This document shows, in pieces, positions 6,670 through 15,438 of a DNA stretch of 16,875 nucleotides; the stretch's first letter is position 1, and each line of letters opens with the position of its first letter. The notes beneath the pieces are model-generated. The model did no database searches. It was given only the letters and a program-made list of their open reading frames with translations, and was not told the DNA's origin. Location of the stretch: contig MHFU01000150.1 in assembly GCA_001804345.1 (NCBI GenBank), forward strand, positions 876-17,750. The letters run 5' to 3'. Source of the stretch: Omnitrophica bacterium RIFOXYB12_FULL_50_7 (GTDB lineage: Bacteria; Omnitrophota; Omnitrophia; Omnitrophales; Aquincolibacteriaceae). A program made the translations under genes and the position numbers.

Positions 6670-7801
6670 AAGTTTCGATCAACTTTCTGGCTATTTCAAC
6701 AAGTTCTTCCGTGGCTCCAGGCCTTGCAAGCCCTTGCATCGCTTTTGCAAACCCGACCAAAGATCCTGGATATTCGATTGCGTGCCTCAAATGCTCGATA
6801 AGCCAGTCCTTCGCCGCGGGGCTTTCTTCATGAAAGATCAACCCGCCTTTTTCCGCAAAACTTTGAGCATTGAACTTTTGATGGCCGCCCGCGTGCGGAT
6901 AAGGGATCACAAACGCCGGAACTCCGAATGCAGCCAACTCAAAAAGCGTGTTCGCTCCGGCTCGGGTAATGGCGATATCCGCCTTCTGAAAAAGCTCATC
7001 CATCGCACTGTAAAAGGGATGCACTTCACTCGACAAGGCCAGCTGCGCGTAACGCTCCGAAACCCAAGCGTGGTCCCGTTTTCCCGTAATATGAATAACG
7101 GCAATTTTGGATCTTTCTTCATCCGATAAAGCCGCGATCGCACCCGTCACGATCGCGTTCAAACCTTGCGCTCCCTGGGAACCACCGACCACAAGAAGAG
7201 TGAACGGACGCGGAACCGTTCCTTCCTTCGCTCCTGCCGCCGCGTCCACAATAAAAGATCGCAAAGGCAGCCCCACCGTGTAAAGGACTTTGGGTGCTTG
7301 GAGAAATCGCGTTCCCTCAAAACTCTCAGTCACGGCATCCATGTGTGGCACAAGCCAATGACTCGCTTTTCCGGGAACCCTATTTTGTTCATGAATGAGT
7401 GTGGGAATCTTGAGCGCATGTGCCGTCATCATACCGGGATACGACACAAAGCTTCCAAACCCGACACAAAGGTCCGGTTTTGTCCGCCAGAGAAAAAAAA
7501 GCGCCTGAAAAAAAAGATGCGGGAAAAGAAAGAACGGTTTCAAAGTTTTCCATGAAAATCCCCCGGGCAAACCGAACTCGGGAAGATACGAGACCGAGTG
7601 AAATATCCCTTGCGGCATTTTTTCAATAAGAGATTTCGCTCTGTGGCATGTGACAAGATCGATCCTGGAATCGTGGAAACGCCTGCGGAATCCTTCACTA
7701 AACGACTGAGCGGGATAGATATGTCCACCTGTGGGACCGGCATAAACCACCAGACGCATCGCGGGACGGGAAGTTTTAGACATACCCGAGGTTCTCGGCA
7801 T
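6650..7801 (-). CDS. murG: Lipid II synthase MurG (UDP-GlcNAc transferase)
   Basis: MurG is a GT-B glycosyltransferase at the inner face of the membrane that adds GlcNAc to lipid I. The 383-residue protein shows the first donor/acceptor loop as AGPTGGHIYPA (21-31), then GGSQGAQGLN, and the donor-site RAGANTLFELAAFGVPAF with its Glu. Two details differ from the usual pattern: the first loop is normally GGTGGH but has Pro at residue 23, and the later A..DHQ..NA region reads AGGHQKFNA. The start chosen is ATG 7801, one base after the ftsW stop. In-frame ATGs at 7783 and 7759 would also leave the fold intact, as the conserved core begins near residue 16. It overlaps murC by 20 bases. Confidence 0.94.
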   Translation of the reverse strand: MPRTSGMSKTSRPAMRLVVYAGPTGGHIYPAQSFSEGFRRRFHDSRIDLVTCHRAKSLIEKMPQGIFHSVSYLPEFGLPGGFSWKTLKPFFLFPHLFFQALFFLWRTKPDLCVGFGSFVSYPGMMTAHALKIPTLIHEQNRVPGKASHWLVPHMDAVTESFEGTRFLQAPKVLYTVGLPLRSFIVDAAAGAKEGTVPRPFTLLVVGGSQGAQGLNAIVTGAIAALSDEERSKIAVIHITGKRDHAWVSERYAQLALSSEVHPFYSAMDELFQKADIAITRAGANTLFELAAFGVPAFVIPYPHAGGHQKFNAQSFAEKGGLIFHEESPAAKDWLIEHLRHAIEYPGSLVGFAKAMQGLARPGATEELVEIARKLIETCENRPR

Positions 7802-7802
7802 A

Positions 7803-8900
7803 TTAACTACTGTGGCGTTTGCGACGATCAATGGCTACGAGAATTCCCACCGCGATCAAATTCACCACGATCGAACTCCCGCCGTAACTGATGAAGGGGA
7901 GCGGCAACCCTTTGGTCGGAACAAGCCCGGTCGCGACCATCATATGGAACACAGCCTGTAAAACGATAAGAAGCGTGATCGAGGTGATCAGCAACTTCTC
8001 GAACGGCTGGTCCGCCCGTCGCGCCATCCGGATACAACAGAAAAAAAACAGGACATAGAGTACGATCACAAACATCACACCGATCAGCCCGAGTTCTTCT
8101 CCGATCACGGCGAGAATAAAGTCGTTATGGCTCGAAGGAAGATAAAAAAGTTTTTGCGTACTCTGTCCGAGTCCGACTCCGTGCACCCCGCCGGAAGCAA
8201 AGGCGAGAAAAGACTGAATGATCTGGAAACCGGCCCCTTGGGGATCTTCCCACGGATTCAGATAAGCTTCGAGACGACTCAAACGGTACGGCACGCGAAT
8301 GATCAAAAAATAAAAAGCTGGCAGCAAAATTGCCAGGGCGCCAAATACATAGCGCAGTTGAAGCCCCGAAACGAAGAAGATGATCGAAGTCAACATGACG
8401 AGAAATGCCACAGAACCCAGATCCGGTTCAAGGAGTGTCAGGCCACATATCAAACCGATCAAGATAAGCGGCGGGACAAACACCCGCACATCCCCTTTTT
8501 GCACCCAGGCGATCTTCCGTCCAATATAATCCGCCAAATAGATGCAGCAGGCCAGTTTCGCAAACTCGACGGGCTGGAACTGGAATCCCCCAATGTGAAT
8601 CCAGCGCCGTGCCCCGCCCGCCGAATGTCCGATCACAGGAAGATAGACCGCCATCAAAAGCATTATGGCGAGCAGCATGAATGCACGAGCGTTCCTTTTG
8701 TAGAAATCGATCGGGAGGGTAGACGCAATAAAAAAACCGATCGTTCCCAGTATCACATAGAGCCCCTGACGGATAAGGAAGAACAGCTCATTCCCGTGCC
8801 GATCGTGCGCCAAAACGCCGCTCGCACTATAGATCATGACGATCCCAATGCCGACCAGGAGATAAGTCACAACAAATAATAAACGCGCTTCTTTGGACAT
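7803..8900 (-). CDS. ftsW: Septal SEDS glycosyltransferase FtsW
   Basis: FtsW is a polytopic SEDS protein that polymerises lipid II at the division septum together with a class B penicillin-binding protein. The 365-residue protein has about ten hydrophobic segments. It shows IYSASG early, GGARRWIHIG.FQ.QP.E.AK, EPDLGS, the catalytic region SSHNDFILAVIGEELG with its Asp (D260), and the end motif LPFISYGGSS. Start: the ATG at 8900 has GGG about 8 bases upstream; the GTG at 8906, two codons earlier, is too close to it. A heptad-repeat hairpin lies just before the gene. The usual partner FtsI is not in this window. RodA is an alternative within the family, but location supports FtsW. Confidence 0.94.
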   Translation of the reverse strand: MSKEARLLFVVTYLLVGIGIVMIYSASGVLAHDRHGNELFFLIRQGLYVILGTIGFFIASTLPIDFYKRNARAFMLLAIMLLMAVYLPVIGHSAGGARRWIHIGGFQFQPVEFAKLACCIYLADYIGRKIAWVQKGDVRVFVPPLILIGLICGLTLLEPDLGSVAFLVMLTSIIFFVSGLQLRYVFGALAILLPAFYFLIIRVPYRLSRLEAYLNPWEDPQGAGFQIIQSFLAFASGGVHGVGLGQSTQKLFYLPSSHNDFILAVIGEELGLIGVMFVIVLYVLFFFCCIRMARRADQPFEKLLITSITLLIVLQAVFHMMVATGLVPTKGLPLPFISYGGSSIVVNLIAVGILVAIDRRKRHSS

Positions 8901-8913
8901 ATTCACGACCCAT

Positions 8914-8999
8914 GACTATCGGGCATTGACCATCGACAAAAAACTTTTAAACTTCGCATGACCTTTTCTGCTTAAGTCGTTGGTCGCTGGTCGTTAGTC
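8914..8999. repeat. Inverted pair of 7-base repeat arrays at murD/ftsW junction
   Basis: On the plus strand 8976-8996 reads GTCGTTG, GTCGCTG, GTCGTTA: three near-identical 7-mers followed by GTC. At 8914-8937 the same kind of array lies in the opposite orientation (GACTATC, GGGCATT, GACCATC, GAC). The two 24-base arms match as an inverted repeat at 18 of 24 positions across a 38-base spacer, so the murD-ftsW transcript can fold here. The right array is inside murD and encodes its C-terminal tail. The left array is the leader just upstream of ftsW. It could be a small mobile or REP-like element; a regulatory role is only inferred. Confidence 0.65.
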
Positions 9000-10251
9000 T
9001 GTTAAGTATTTTTTCTTTAAACAACCTTCCCCGCTCCTGATAATTCTTAAACATATCGAAACTTGCACAGGCCGGCGAGAGCAGAACCGTATCTCCTTTT
9101 TGAGCCTTCTCAAAGCTCAATCGACACGCCTCGTCAAGACTCCCGACTTCCACCATTTCAGCAACCCCCTGCCAAGCCTTTTTCAAGATCGACCGCGCGG
9201 CCCCGATCAATACCGCACACCGAACCTTTTGAGCGATCACGGACCTCAGAGTTCTGAAATCTTCGACACCGGTCTTATACTTGCCGCCGCAAATAAGCAC
9301 CACCGTCCCATCGCCAAACTTCTCCAGAGCCCAAGCGAGTGAAGCGGTCGTTGTAGCCTTGGAATCATTGACAAAGGTTACGCCGTCCCGCTCGGCGAAT
9401 TTCTCGAGCCGGTGCTCGATCCCGCGGAAATTCAGGATCGTCTTTCCGACAAGTTCCCCCGAACATCCCAAAGCTTCCGCGGCGCAAAGCAGTGCTGCCT
9501 CGTTCGGATTGGATGCCGGACGCTCGTCAAAATAAACCCGCCGGGCCGCCGTCCGAAAGTTTGGAAAGAAATCGACTTCGTCCGATTTCCGGCAGATCAT
9601 CACGTCCGTATCCTTCATCGCACGGAAAAGATTCAGCTTGGCCTCGGTATATTCCTTCATGTCGGCATGCCAATCCATGTGGTTCGGAAAGATATTAAGA
9701 AGCAATCCAACCGAAGGGGCGAAACTCGAACAATGCATCAATTGAAAAGAGCTGACTTCAAGCACAACCACCGTCTCCGGCGTGATCTTAGGAATTTCCC
9801 CAATCCAGGGATTTCCGATATTCCCGCAGAGCACGGCCTTGCGACCACTGGCTTCGACGATCTGGGCGATCAGGGTCGCAATCGTTGTTTTACCGCAGGA
9901 ACCTGTTATCGCCACCACGGTTCTGGCCGGCGAGAACCAGCTCGCGACTTCGATCTCGCTATAGATCGGTTTTTTCGTGGCAAAGACCGCCTGATAGATC
10001 CCAGATCCGGGCGGGATCCCGGGAGAGATCAGAAACCAATCGGCTGCGAGGATCACATCCAATGAATGCTTACCGCACTCCGCGCGAATTCCACGCATCG
10101 CAAGCTTCGAAACATTCTCTTGGACATCTCCGGTGTCCGCGAGATCAGAGGCAAAAACCTGATAACCTTTTTCATGAAGACAAAGAGCACTCAGAAAACC
10201 GGTGTCCCGTAATCCCAACACCGCAACCCTTGCCCCCGGAGCCATCTCCAT
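8947..10251 (-). CDS. murD: UDP-N-acetylmuramoyl-L-alanine--D-glutamate ligase
   Basis: MurD adds D-Glu to UDP-MurNAc-L-Ala. The 434-residue protein shows AVLGLRDTG at the N-terminus, P-loop ITGSCGKTT (115-123), LEVSSFQL, NDSKATTT and LSPACASFDMFKNYQERG near the end. Two positions deviate: Cys at 119 where Asn is usual in the P-loop, and Asn at 190 in NIFPNHMD where Asp-His is usual. The His and the catalytic-domain layout are kept, so activity is likely. Start: ATG 10251 sits one base after the mraY stop with AAGG about 9 bases upstream; an upstream frame to 10302 would overlap mraY by 50 bases. The last 16 or so residues come from a 7-base repeat and are not part of the family core. Confidence 0.93.
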   Translation of the reverse strand: MEMAPGARVAVLGLRDTGFLSALCLHEKGYQVFASDLADTGDVQENVSKLAMRGIRAECGKHSLDVILAADWFLISPGIPPGSGIYQAVFATKKPIYSEIEVASWFSPARTVVAITGSCGKTTIATLIAQIVEASGRKAVLCGNIGNPWIGEIPKITPETVVVLEVSSFQLMHCSSFAPSVGLLLNIFPNHMDWHADMKEYTEAKLNLFRAMKDTDVMICRKSDEVDFFPNFRTAARRVYFDERPASNPNEAALLCAAEALGCSGELVGKTILNFRGIEHRLEKFAERDGVTFVNDSKATTTASLAWALEKFGDGTVVLICGGKYKTGVEDFRTLRSVIAQKVRCAVLIGAARSILKKAWQGVAEMVEVGSLDEACRLSFEKAQKGDTVLLSPACASFDMFKNYQERGRLFKEKILNRLTTSDQRLKQKRSCEV

Positions 10252-10252
10252 A

Positions 10253-11338
10253 TCAACGGACCTTGAGAGTGCTAAGACCCACAATCGCAAGGATGAATGC
10301 AATGATCCAAAGTCGAATGGTAATCTTCGACTCCGGCCAGCCTTTGCGCTGCAGATGATGATGGAAGGGCGACATCAAAAAGATCCTTTTTTTCCGAAGC
10401 TTAAAACTCACCACCTGCAGAATCACGGAAAGAGCCTCCCACACGAAGATCCCACCGACGATCACAAGCACGAATTCTTTTTTGGTGAGCACCGCAATCG
10501 CGCCGAGCGCGCCGCCCAGGGAAAGCGACCCAGTATCTCCCATAAAAACCTCCGCCGGATAGGAATTGAACCAAAGGAATCCCGCGCTCGCACCGGCCAG
10601 TGCCGCACAAAAAACCGTCACTTCCCCTGCTTCCGGAACATGCGGGATGGCAAGATACGCGGCGAAGTCAGAGTGCCCCGTGACATAGATGATCAGAGCG
10701 AACGCGGTCGTCGCAAAAAGCGCGCACCCAATCGCAAGCCCATCGAGCCCGTCTGTCAGATTCATAGCATTCGAGGTACCGGTTAGCACCAGAATCACAA
10801 ACGGAATAAAGAAAATCCCGAGATAAAAAACCCCTTTCTTTAAAAGCGGCACATAAAGCCATTTATCAAAAGTCGGATCACAGTAAAGATAAACACCGAT
10901 CGCGAGTCCCATCAACACCTGGCCGAGAAGCTTTGTGATAGAACTCAGCCCAGCCGAACTTTTTGAGCGCATCTTGAGCCAATCATCCAGAAAGCCCACA
11001 AACCCGAACCACAGCATGACCATGATCATCATCCACACGAAGCGGTTCGTGAGATTGCCCCAAAGAAGAGTCGAAACGACCACACTCGCCACGACCAAAA
11101 TCCCGCCCATCATCGGCACGTCTTTCTTGTGCTTGAAATGCTCGTGAATGGTCTCAGCGTAGGCACGTTCCTGGTTGGTCACCGCGCGCAACTGTTTGAG
11201 CCACGCGATACACCGCGGCCCTAGCCATAAAGACAGTAAAAATGCGGTCACACTCGCGCCGGCGGAACGGAACGTAATGTAGCGAAAAATATTGAAAACG
11301 ATCGAGTGATCCGAAAGATGATGTAAAAAATAAAGCAT
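10253..11338 (-). CDS. mraY: Phospho-N-acetylmuramoyl-pentapeptide transferase
   Basis: MraY is a ten-helix membrane enzyme that transfers phospho-MurNAc-pentapeptide to undecaprenyl phosphate, forming lipid I. The 361-residue length is normal. All key motifs are present: PMMGG (75-79), the Asp pair in FLDDW.K (118-119), NLTDGLDGLA (193-202) with the catalytic-site Asp residues, FMGDTGS (D268), and the FHHHL loop (326-328). It begins 23 bases after murF with no strong ribosome binding site visible, and ends one base before murD. The murF-mraY-murD order is the classical one. Confidence 0.97.
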   Translation of the reverse strand: MLYFLHHLSDHSIVFNIFRYITFRSAGASVTAFLLSLWLGPRCIAWLKQLRAVTNQERAYAETIHEHFKHKKDVPMMGGILVVASVVVSTLLWGNLTNRFVWMMIMVMLWFGFVGFLDDWLKMRSKSSAGLSSITKLLGQVLMGLAIGVYLYCDPTFDKWLYVPLLKKGVFYLGIFFIPFVILVLTGTSNAMNLTDGLDGLAIGCALFATTAFALIIYVTGHSDFAAYLAIPHVPEAGEVTVFCAALAGASAGFLWFNSYPAEVFMGDTGSLSLGGALGAIAVLTKKEFVLVIVGGIFVWEALSVILQVVSFKLRKKRIFLMSPFHHHLQRKGWPESKITIRLWIIAFILAIVGLSTLKVR

Positions 11339-11361
11339 TTTGTTCGTTTATAACTCGACAA

Positions 11362-12768
11362 TTATGGTTGTGATGAAAATGAGATGTTGCGAATACCTTC
11401 CAGGACTTTTTCTACATGCATGCTGCGGGATCCCTTAAAAAGAATAATGTCGCCAGGACGCAACACGTCTTTGAGCGCCGCAAGCACTTCGAGGCTATCG
11501 CCAAAATGCTGGGCAACACAACCCGTCTTTGCGCGCTCCAAAGCCTCAATACTCGCCCGGGTCCTCTCCCCATAAGCCAGCGCCAAATCAACACCAGAGG
11601 CCGCGATCTTCTCGCCGAGTTCCGAATGGAATCGTTTTTCGTCAGCTCCCAGCTCAAGCATATCCGCAAACACCACGATCCTTTTCCCTGAGCCTGAAAG
11701 TGAACGAAACGCAGCCAGTGCGTTCCCGAAGGAAACGGGGTTCGCATTGTAGCTGTCGTCGATCACGCGAACACCATTGGGCAGTATTGTCTCACGAAAT
11801 CTCCCTGATGCAAAGCCCACATCCTCCCACATGCGCGGGATCTCATCCCAAGCCAGTCCCAGACTCCTTGCCATCGCGACCGCAAGCCCTGCATTCAACG
11901 CAAGAAAAGACGCCTGACCCGGAAAAGAGAATCGCCCATCACCATTCAGTGAAAATGAGACTTCCCCGCCCTCGGATTTCACGTCCTCGATCCGATATTC
12001 TGCCCTCTCGGAATACCCCACGGTAGTGGCCGTGCGGCCTTTTTGGCTGATCTTTTCAAGAAGCCGACTATCGCTTTCCAGCACCACCAACGGATCGTCT
12101 TTCTTTAAGAAATCCGCCAATTCTAGCTTGGCGTTGTAGATATTCTCAAGAGATCCAAAGCCTTCCAGATGAGCCGGCCCAATAGGCGTAAGGATGCCGC
12201 CAGAAGGTGCGGCAATTTCTGCGAGAGCGTATATCTCGCCAGAATGGCTCGCGCCCATTTCCAACACACAAAACTGATGGGAAGGTTCTAGTCTTGAAAG
12301 CATGATGGGAACCCCCAAATGATTATTCAGATTACCCGCGGTTGCCAGCACGGAATACTTCCTGCGCAACAGGTAGGACAGGAATTCCTTGGTCGTGGTT
12401 TTTCCCACGCTTCCCGTCACCCCGATCACTTTAACCGGAAGGGTTTTGCGATATTCCGCTGCGAGCGTCGTCATCGCGACCTGAGGATCCGAGACAGGGA
12501 TCACATTATGGATAGGAACCTTGGCCACGCAAAGGTTCGAAAAAACCGCTTCCTTTTGGCGAAGATCGATCAAGGCTCCCGAAGCACCTTTTTCAAAAGC
12601 GGTGGCAAGAAAATCATGCCCGTCACGCTGCTCTCCCTTGAACGCGACAAAAAGATCGCCCGGGTTAAGCGTTCGGGTATCGATGGAGAGACTGCGAACC
12701 TTCAGAGACAGGTCTTGAAATTCGGGAGAGACACGAAGGAGTCGACTCGCTTCAAGATAAGAAAACAC
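11362..12768 (-). CDS. murF: UDP-MurNAc-tripeptide--D-Ala-D-Ala ligase
   Basis: MurF adds the D-Ala-D-Ala made by Ddl, completing the pentapeptide. The 468-residue protein has an N-terminal SIDTRTLNPGDLFVAFKGE block, P-loop VTGSVGKTTTKE (117-128), the NLNNHLGVP signature, CVLEMGASHSGEI, and C-terminal DDSYNANPVSF and LFKGSRSMHVEKVL. These are standard for MurF and distinguish it from MurE. It starts with GTG at 12768, 17 bases inside murE in another frame; an overlapping ATG five bases upstream is out of frame. Nothing in it looks damaged. Confidence 0.96.
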   Translation of the reverse strand: MFSYLEASRLLRVSPEFQDLSLKVRSLSIDTRTLNPGDLFVAFKGEQRDGHDFLATAFEKGASGALIDLRQKEAVFSNLCVAKVPIHNVIPVSDPQVAMTTLAAEYRKTLPVKVIGVTGSVGKTTTKEFLSYLLRRKYSVLATAGNLNNHLGVPIMLSRLEPSHQFCVLEMGASHSGEIYALAEIAAPSGGILTPIGPAHLEGFGSLENIYNAKLELADFLKKDDPLVVLESDSRLLEKISQKGRTATTVGYSERAEYRIEDVKSEGGEVSFSLNGDGRFSFPGQASFLALNAGLAVAMARSLGLAWDEIPRMWEDVGFASGRFRETILPNGVRVIDDSYNANPVSFGNALAAFRSLSGSGKRIVVFADMLELGADEKRFHSELGEKIAASGVDLALAYGERTRASIEALERAKTGCVAQHFGDSLEVLAALKDVLRPGDIILFKGSRSMHVEKVLEGIRNISFSSQP

Positions 12769-14242
12769 GGCATCGTCTTTTTAATGCGGATTCAGCAACC
12801 TCACGGTCGTTGAAAGGGATTTTTCCATCACCAAGGATCTGATAATCTTCGTGACCTTTTCCAAGAACGAAGACGACGTCGCCAGTTTTCGCGAGCGAAG
12901 TGGCTTTTTCAATGGCCTCCTGACGGTCTTGGATCTCGAAAATACTTCCAGGAACCGTCAAGGGATGGGGAAGCCCGGACCGCATATCGCGAAAAATATC
13001 TTCCGGATCTTCCGAGCGCGGGTTATCCGAGGTCATAATGACTACGTCCGAATAACGGCACGCAGCACGGGTCATGAGAGAGCGTTTTCCGCGATCGCGA
13101 TCGCCGCCGCAACCAAACACCGTGATGATCCTTTTGGGGTCCATTTGTTTGGCGTCATGAAGCACTTGCTCAAAAGCGTCAGGCGTATGGGCATAATCCA
13201 CGAACACCGTATAGTCCATACCTGTCCCGATCCGTTCCATCCGCCCTGGAATCGTCGGGACCTCTTCCAAAGCACCACGAAAATCCTTGAGATCGAACCC
13301 GAGCAGGTCGATCGAACTTAAAACCGCCAAGGCGTTGGAAATGTTGTAGCGCATCGGCAAACGGATCTGGAACGGCAATTCCTGTCCCCGGCAGCACATA
13401 ACGAAACGGCTCCCCTGAAAACTCATCTGGATATCCTTAACGTAATAATCCGCCTCGCCCAAAACGCTGAATGTCTTGGCCTGCGGCAGCTCTTCGATCA
13501 GTCGCCTTCCGTAGGGACAATCCTTATTGAAAAGCATTTTACGGGGAGCAGAAAAACCCGTGAAAAAATTTCGCTTGGTCTGAAAATATTCTTCCATACT
13601 GTGGTGGAAATCCAGATGGTCCTGGGTCAGCTGAGTGAACACCCCGAGCTCGAACTCCAACCCGTGAATACGCTTTTGGCTGATCGCATGCGAGGAAACT
13701 TCCATCACACAGTACTGAACCCCCTCCTGTTGCATCTGATGAAACATCGGGATCAGAACTTCCGCTCCCGGTGTTGTGTTGACCGAAGTCGCTTTGCCGG
13801 ATGGGAGTTCATACCAAAGCGTCCCGAGTAAAGCGGTCGGAAATTTCTCGCGAAGGAGCCTGTGCAAAAGATAAGTCGTGGTGGTCTTCCCATTCGTGCC
13901 GGTCACGCCAATCAGCTTGACCTTTTGGTCGGGAGAGTCATAAAACATATTAAGGATGATGGCGAGCGCAGCCTTGGCATCCCGGACACGAACTCCTGTC
14001 ACGTGAGGGGGAATCGCGATCTCGGGTTCCTTTTCGAACACGACGACTGAAGCCTTCGCGTAAATGGCCTGGCCGAGAAAATCATGGCCGTCCATCCGGG
14101 TGCCCGGACACGCAACAAAGATATCTCCGGACTCGACGGCGCGGGAGTCAGAAGTAACCTTGTTGAAGATGCGCTTGGAGTCCCAGTGATACTTCTCGAG
14201 GATCGCGACACCTTTAAACAGATCGTCAAGACGTTTTCGCAT
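12752..14242 (-). CDS. murE: UDP-MurNAc-tripeptide synthetase, meso-DAP type
   Basis: MurE adds the third peptide residue. The 496-residue protein shows VTSDSRAVESGDIFVA, P-loop GTNGKTTTT (115-123), NTTPGA, EVSSHAI, the Lys in QTKRNFF (K223) that is carbamylated in the family, VDYAHTPDA, and GGDRDRGKR. The selectivity motif DNPRSEDP (406-413) is the form found in enzymes that add meso-diaminopimelate; lysine-adding enzymes lack it. The wall is therefore predicted to be DAP-type. It starts 16 bases after the 168-residue gene. In most bacteria ftsI (pbpB) would sit directly upstream, but it does not here. Confidence 0.97.
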   Translation of the reverse strand: MRKRLDDLFKGVAILEKYHWDSKRIFNKVTSDSRAVESGDIFVACPGTRMDGHDFLGQAIYAKASVVVFEKEPEIAIPPHVTGVRVRDAKAALAIILNMFYDSPDQKVKLIGVTGTNGKTTTTYLLHRLLREKFPTALLGTLWYELPSGKATSVNTTPGAEVLIPMFHQMQQEGVQYCVMEVSSHAISQKRIHGLEFELGVFTQLTQDHLDFHHSMEEYFQTKRNFFTGFSAPRKMLFNKDCPYGRRLIEELPQAKTFSVLGEADYYVKDIQMSFQGSRFVMCCRGQELPFQIRLPMRYNISNALAVLSSIDLLGFDLKDFRGALEEVPTIPGRMERIGTGMDYTVFVDYAHTPDAFEQVLHDAKQMDPKRIITVFGCGGDRDRGKRSLMTRAACRYSDVVIMTSDNPRSEDPEDIFRDMRSGLPHPLTVPGSIFEIQDRQEAIEKATSLAKTGDVVFVLGKGHEDYQILGDGKIPFNDREVAESALKRRCRVFLS

Positions 14243-14258
14243 GGATTCTCAAAAGACC

Positions 14259-14765
14259 TCAGGTTTTCCGGGTTGTTCTTTTATCGGCGTTCTTTAAAGA
14301 AAATTGAAAACTTTGAGACTGCACTTCCACTTCATTGATACCGGCAAGACCCCGCCTGCCCAAGATGATATCCGCAAGCATAGAATCGACCGTCGCGTTC
14401 TCGATACCCTCCTGGAGGGCCCAACTTCCGAGGAACTTGATCTTGCTTGTCTTGCCCGTCAGAATGATCCGAATGCCGCGCTGGGACACCAAGGTCAAGG
14501 GGTCGAACGTCACCTTGAAATTCCCGTCCACCAATTGGACCCGGTCTTCCCAAATAAAAGTCCCCTTCCGAATTTCAAACGAGGGGATAAAAATAGCAGG
14601 AACATAGGTTCCACCCATCCGAATCTTGAGCCGTGACTGGATCTCCTGATAGACCCAAAAATTCAGGCCAAGTGACACAACGGTCAACCCCAAAAAAACT
14701 GCCAGCACAAGAGCGATCCGTTTGAGGACCTTTACCCAAGACCCCTTATGACCGGTCCGACGCAT
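14259..14765 (-). CDS. Membrane-anchored protein of unknown function
   Basis: I do not recognise this 168-residue protein. It has a basic N-terminus (RRTGHKGSWVKVLKR), one membrane segment (about 15-37), then about 130 residues predicted to lie outside the cytoplasm. These look beta-rich, with alternating hydrophobic residues as in VPAIFIPSFEIRKGTFIWED (55-74). The opening pattern faintly recalls the N-terminal part of AsmA- or LptC-like proteins, but that is a guess. There is no coiled coil, so it is not an FtsL in the usual sense although it sits near ftsL's normal place. Start: ATG 14765 has AAGGGG 5 bases upstream; a TTG at 14786 is possible. It overlaps the lipoprotein gene by 20 bases and precedes murE by 16. 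Confidence 0.75.
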   Translation of the reverse strand: MRRTGHKGSWVKVLKRIALVLAVFLGLTVVSLGLNFWVYQEIQSRLKIRMGGTYVPAIFIPSFEIRKGTFIWEDRVQLVDGNFKVTFDPLTLVSQRGIRIILTGKTSKIKFLGSWALQEGIENATVDSMLADIILGRRGLAGINEVEVQSQSFQFSLKNADKRTTRKT

Positions 14766-15408
14766 CAGAACCCCTTCCCGGTGCAATCACGATCTCAACA
14801 CGACGATTCCGGTCACGGCCTTCTTCGGTGGCATTGGAATCCACAGGCCGGTATTCCGCGTAGCCGGCAACCCCGAACCTTTCAGGCGACAGTTCTTTAG
14901 AATCGAGAAAAAAGTGAAGGACCGCGGTCGCACGACCTATCGAATATTCCCAATTGGTGACCCCTCCCGCGTCTTCGATGGGCTGATTGTCCGTATGCCC
15001 TTCCAAAGTCACCCGATTCCTTGAAATATCTGAAGCTAACACGGAAGCGATCTTCCCCAGCGTCTCTTCACCGGACGACGTAAACTGAGTCTCATCAGGA
15101 TCAAAAAGTGCATGATTCAGAACCGTCACCACAAGCCCCCTCGGCTCCAAAACGACCCGGACGTCTCCGCGAAGGATCTGCGCGGCCAACATCTTTTCAA
15201 CCTTCGGCTTCACCGTTTGCAAATCCTCCCGCAGACTGGCCATTCCGTCCAACTCCTGATTGAGACGAAGAATCTCATTATTAAGGCTCTCAATGGTCGC
15301 GCTTTGTTGGCGGCTCAAAGGACGCTCGCCCAGGTCGTCGGCACTCGAGCACCCGATCAGTGCAAACAGAGTCAATCCAAGAAAACAAAACCATTTTTTG
15401 CGATCCAT
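14746..15408 (-). CDS. OmpA/MotB-domain lipoprotein, peptidoglycan-binding
   Basis: This 220-residue protein has a lipoprotein signal with lipobox LIGC (Cys 20) followed by Ser-Ser, which favours the outer membrane. A coiled-coil stretch (about 35-74) follows. The OmpA C-terminal domain (about 85-208) shows EGHTDNQPI (136-144), NWEYSIGRA (152-160), GYAEYRPV (182-189) and NRRVEIVI (201-208). D140 and R202/R203 are where this family binds meso-DAP of peptidoglycan. The NW and EYRP features are closer to MotB than to Pal, but it lacks a MotB membrane helix and is lipid-anchored. It should tether the outer membrane to the wall. AAAGGGG lies 9 bases before the ATG. Its neighbours are two membrane proteins in the same operon. 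Confidence 0.88.
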   Translation of the reverse strand: MDRKKWFCFLGLTLFALIGCSSADDLGERPLSRQQSATIESLNNEILRLNQELDGMASLREDLQTVKPKVEKMLAAQILRGDVRVVLEPRGLVVTVLNHALFDPDETQFTSSGEETLGKIASVLASDISRNRVTLEGHTDNQPIEDAGGVTNWEYSIGRATAVLHFFLDSKELSPERFGVAGYAEYRPVDSNATEEGRDRNRRVEIVIAPGRGSDASDRS

Positions 15409-15438
15409 TGCAAACAGCCCCTTTCAACCTAATGAATT

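Noticed and set aside
8127..8879. 250-codon plus-strand ORF
   Set aside because: It is antisense to ftsW. Its Arg/His/Gln-rich composition is what the complement of membrane-protein codons gives.
9412..10065. 217-codon plus-strand ORF
   Set aside because: It is a shadow frame opposite murD with no start signal or family motif.
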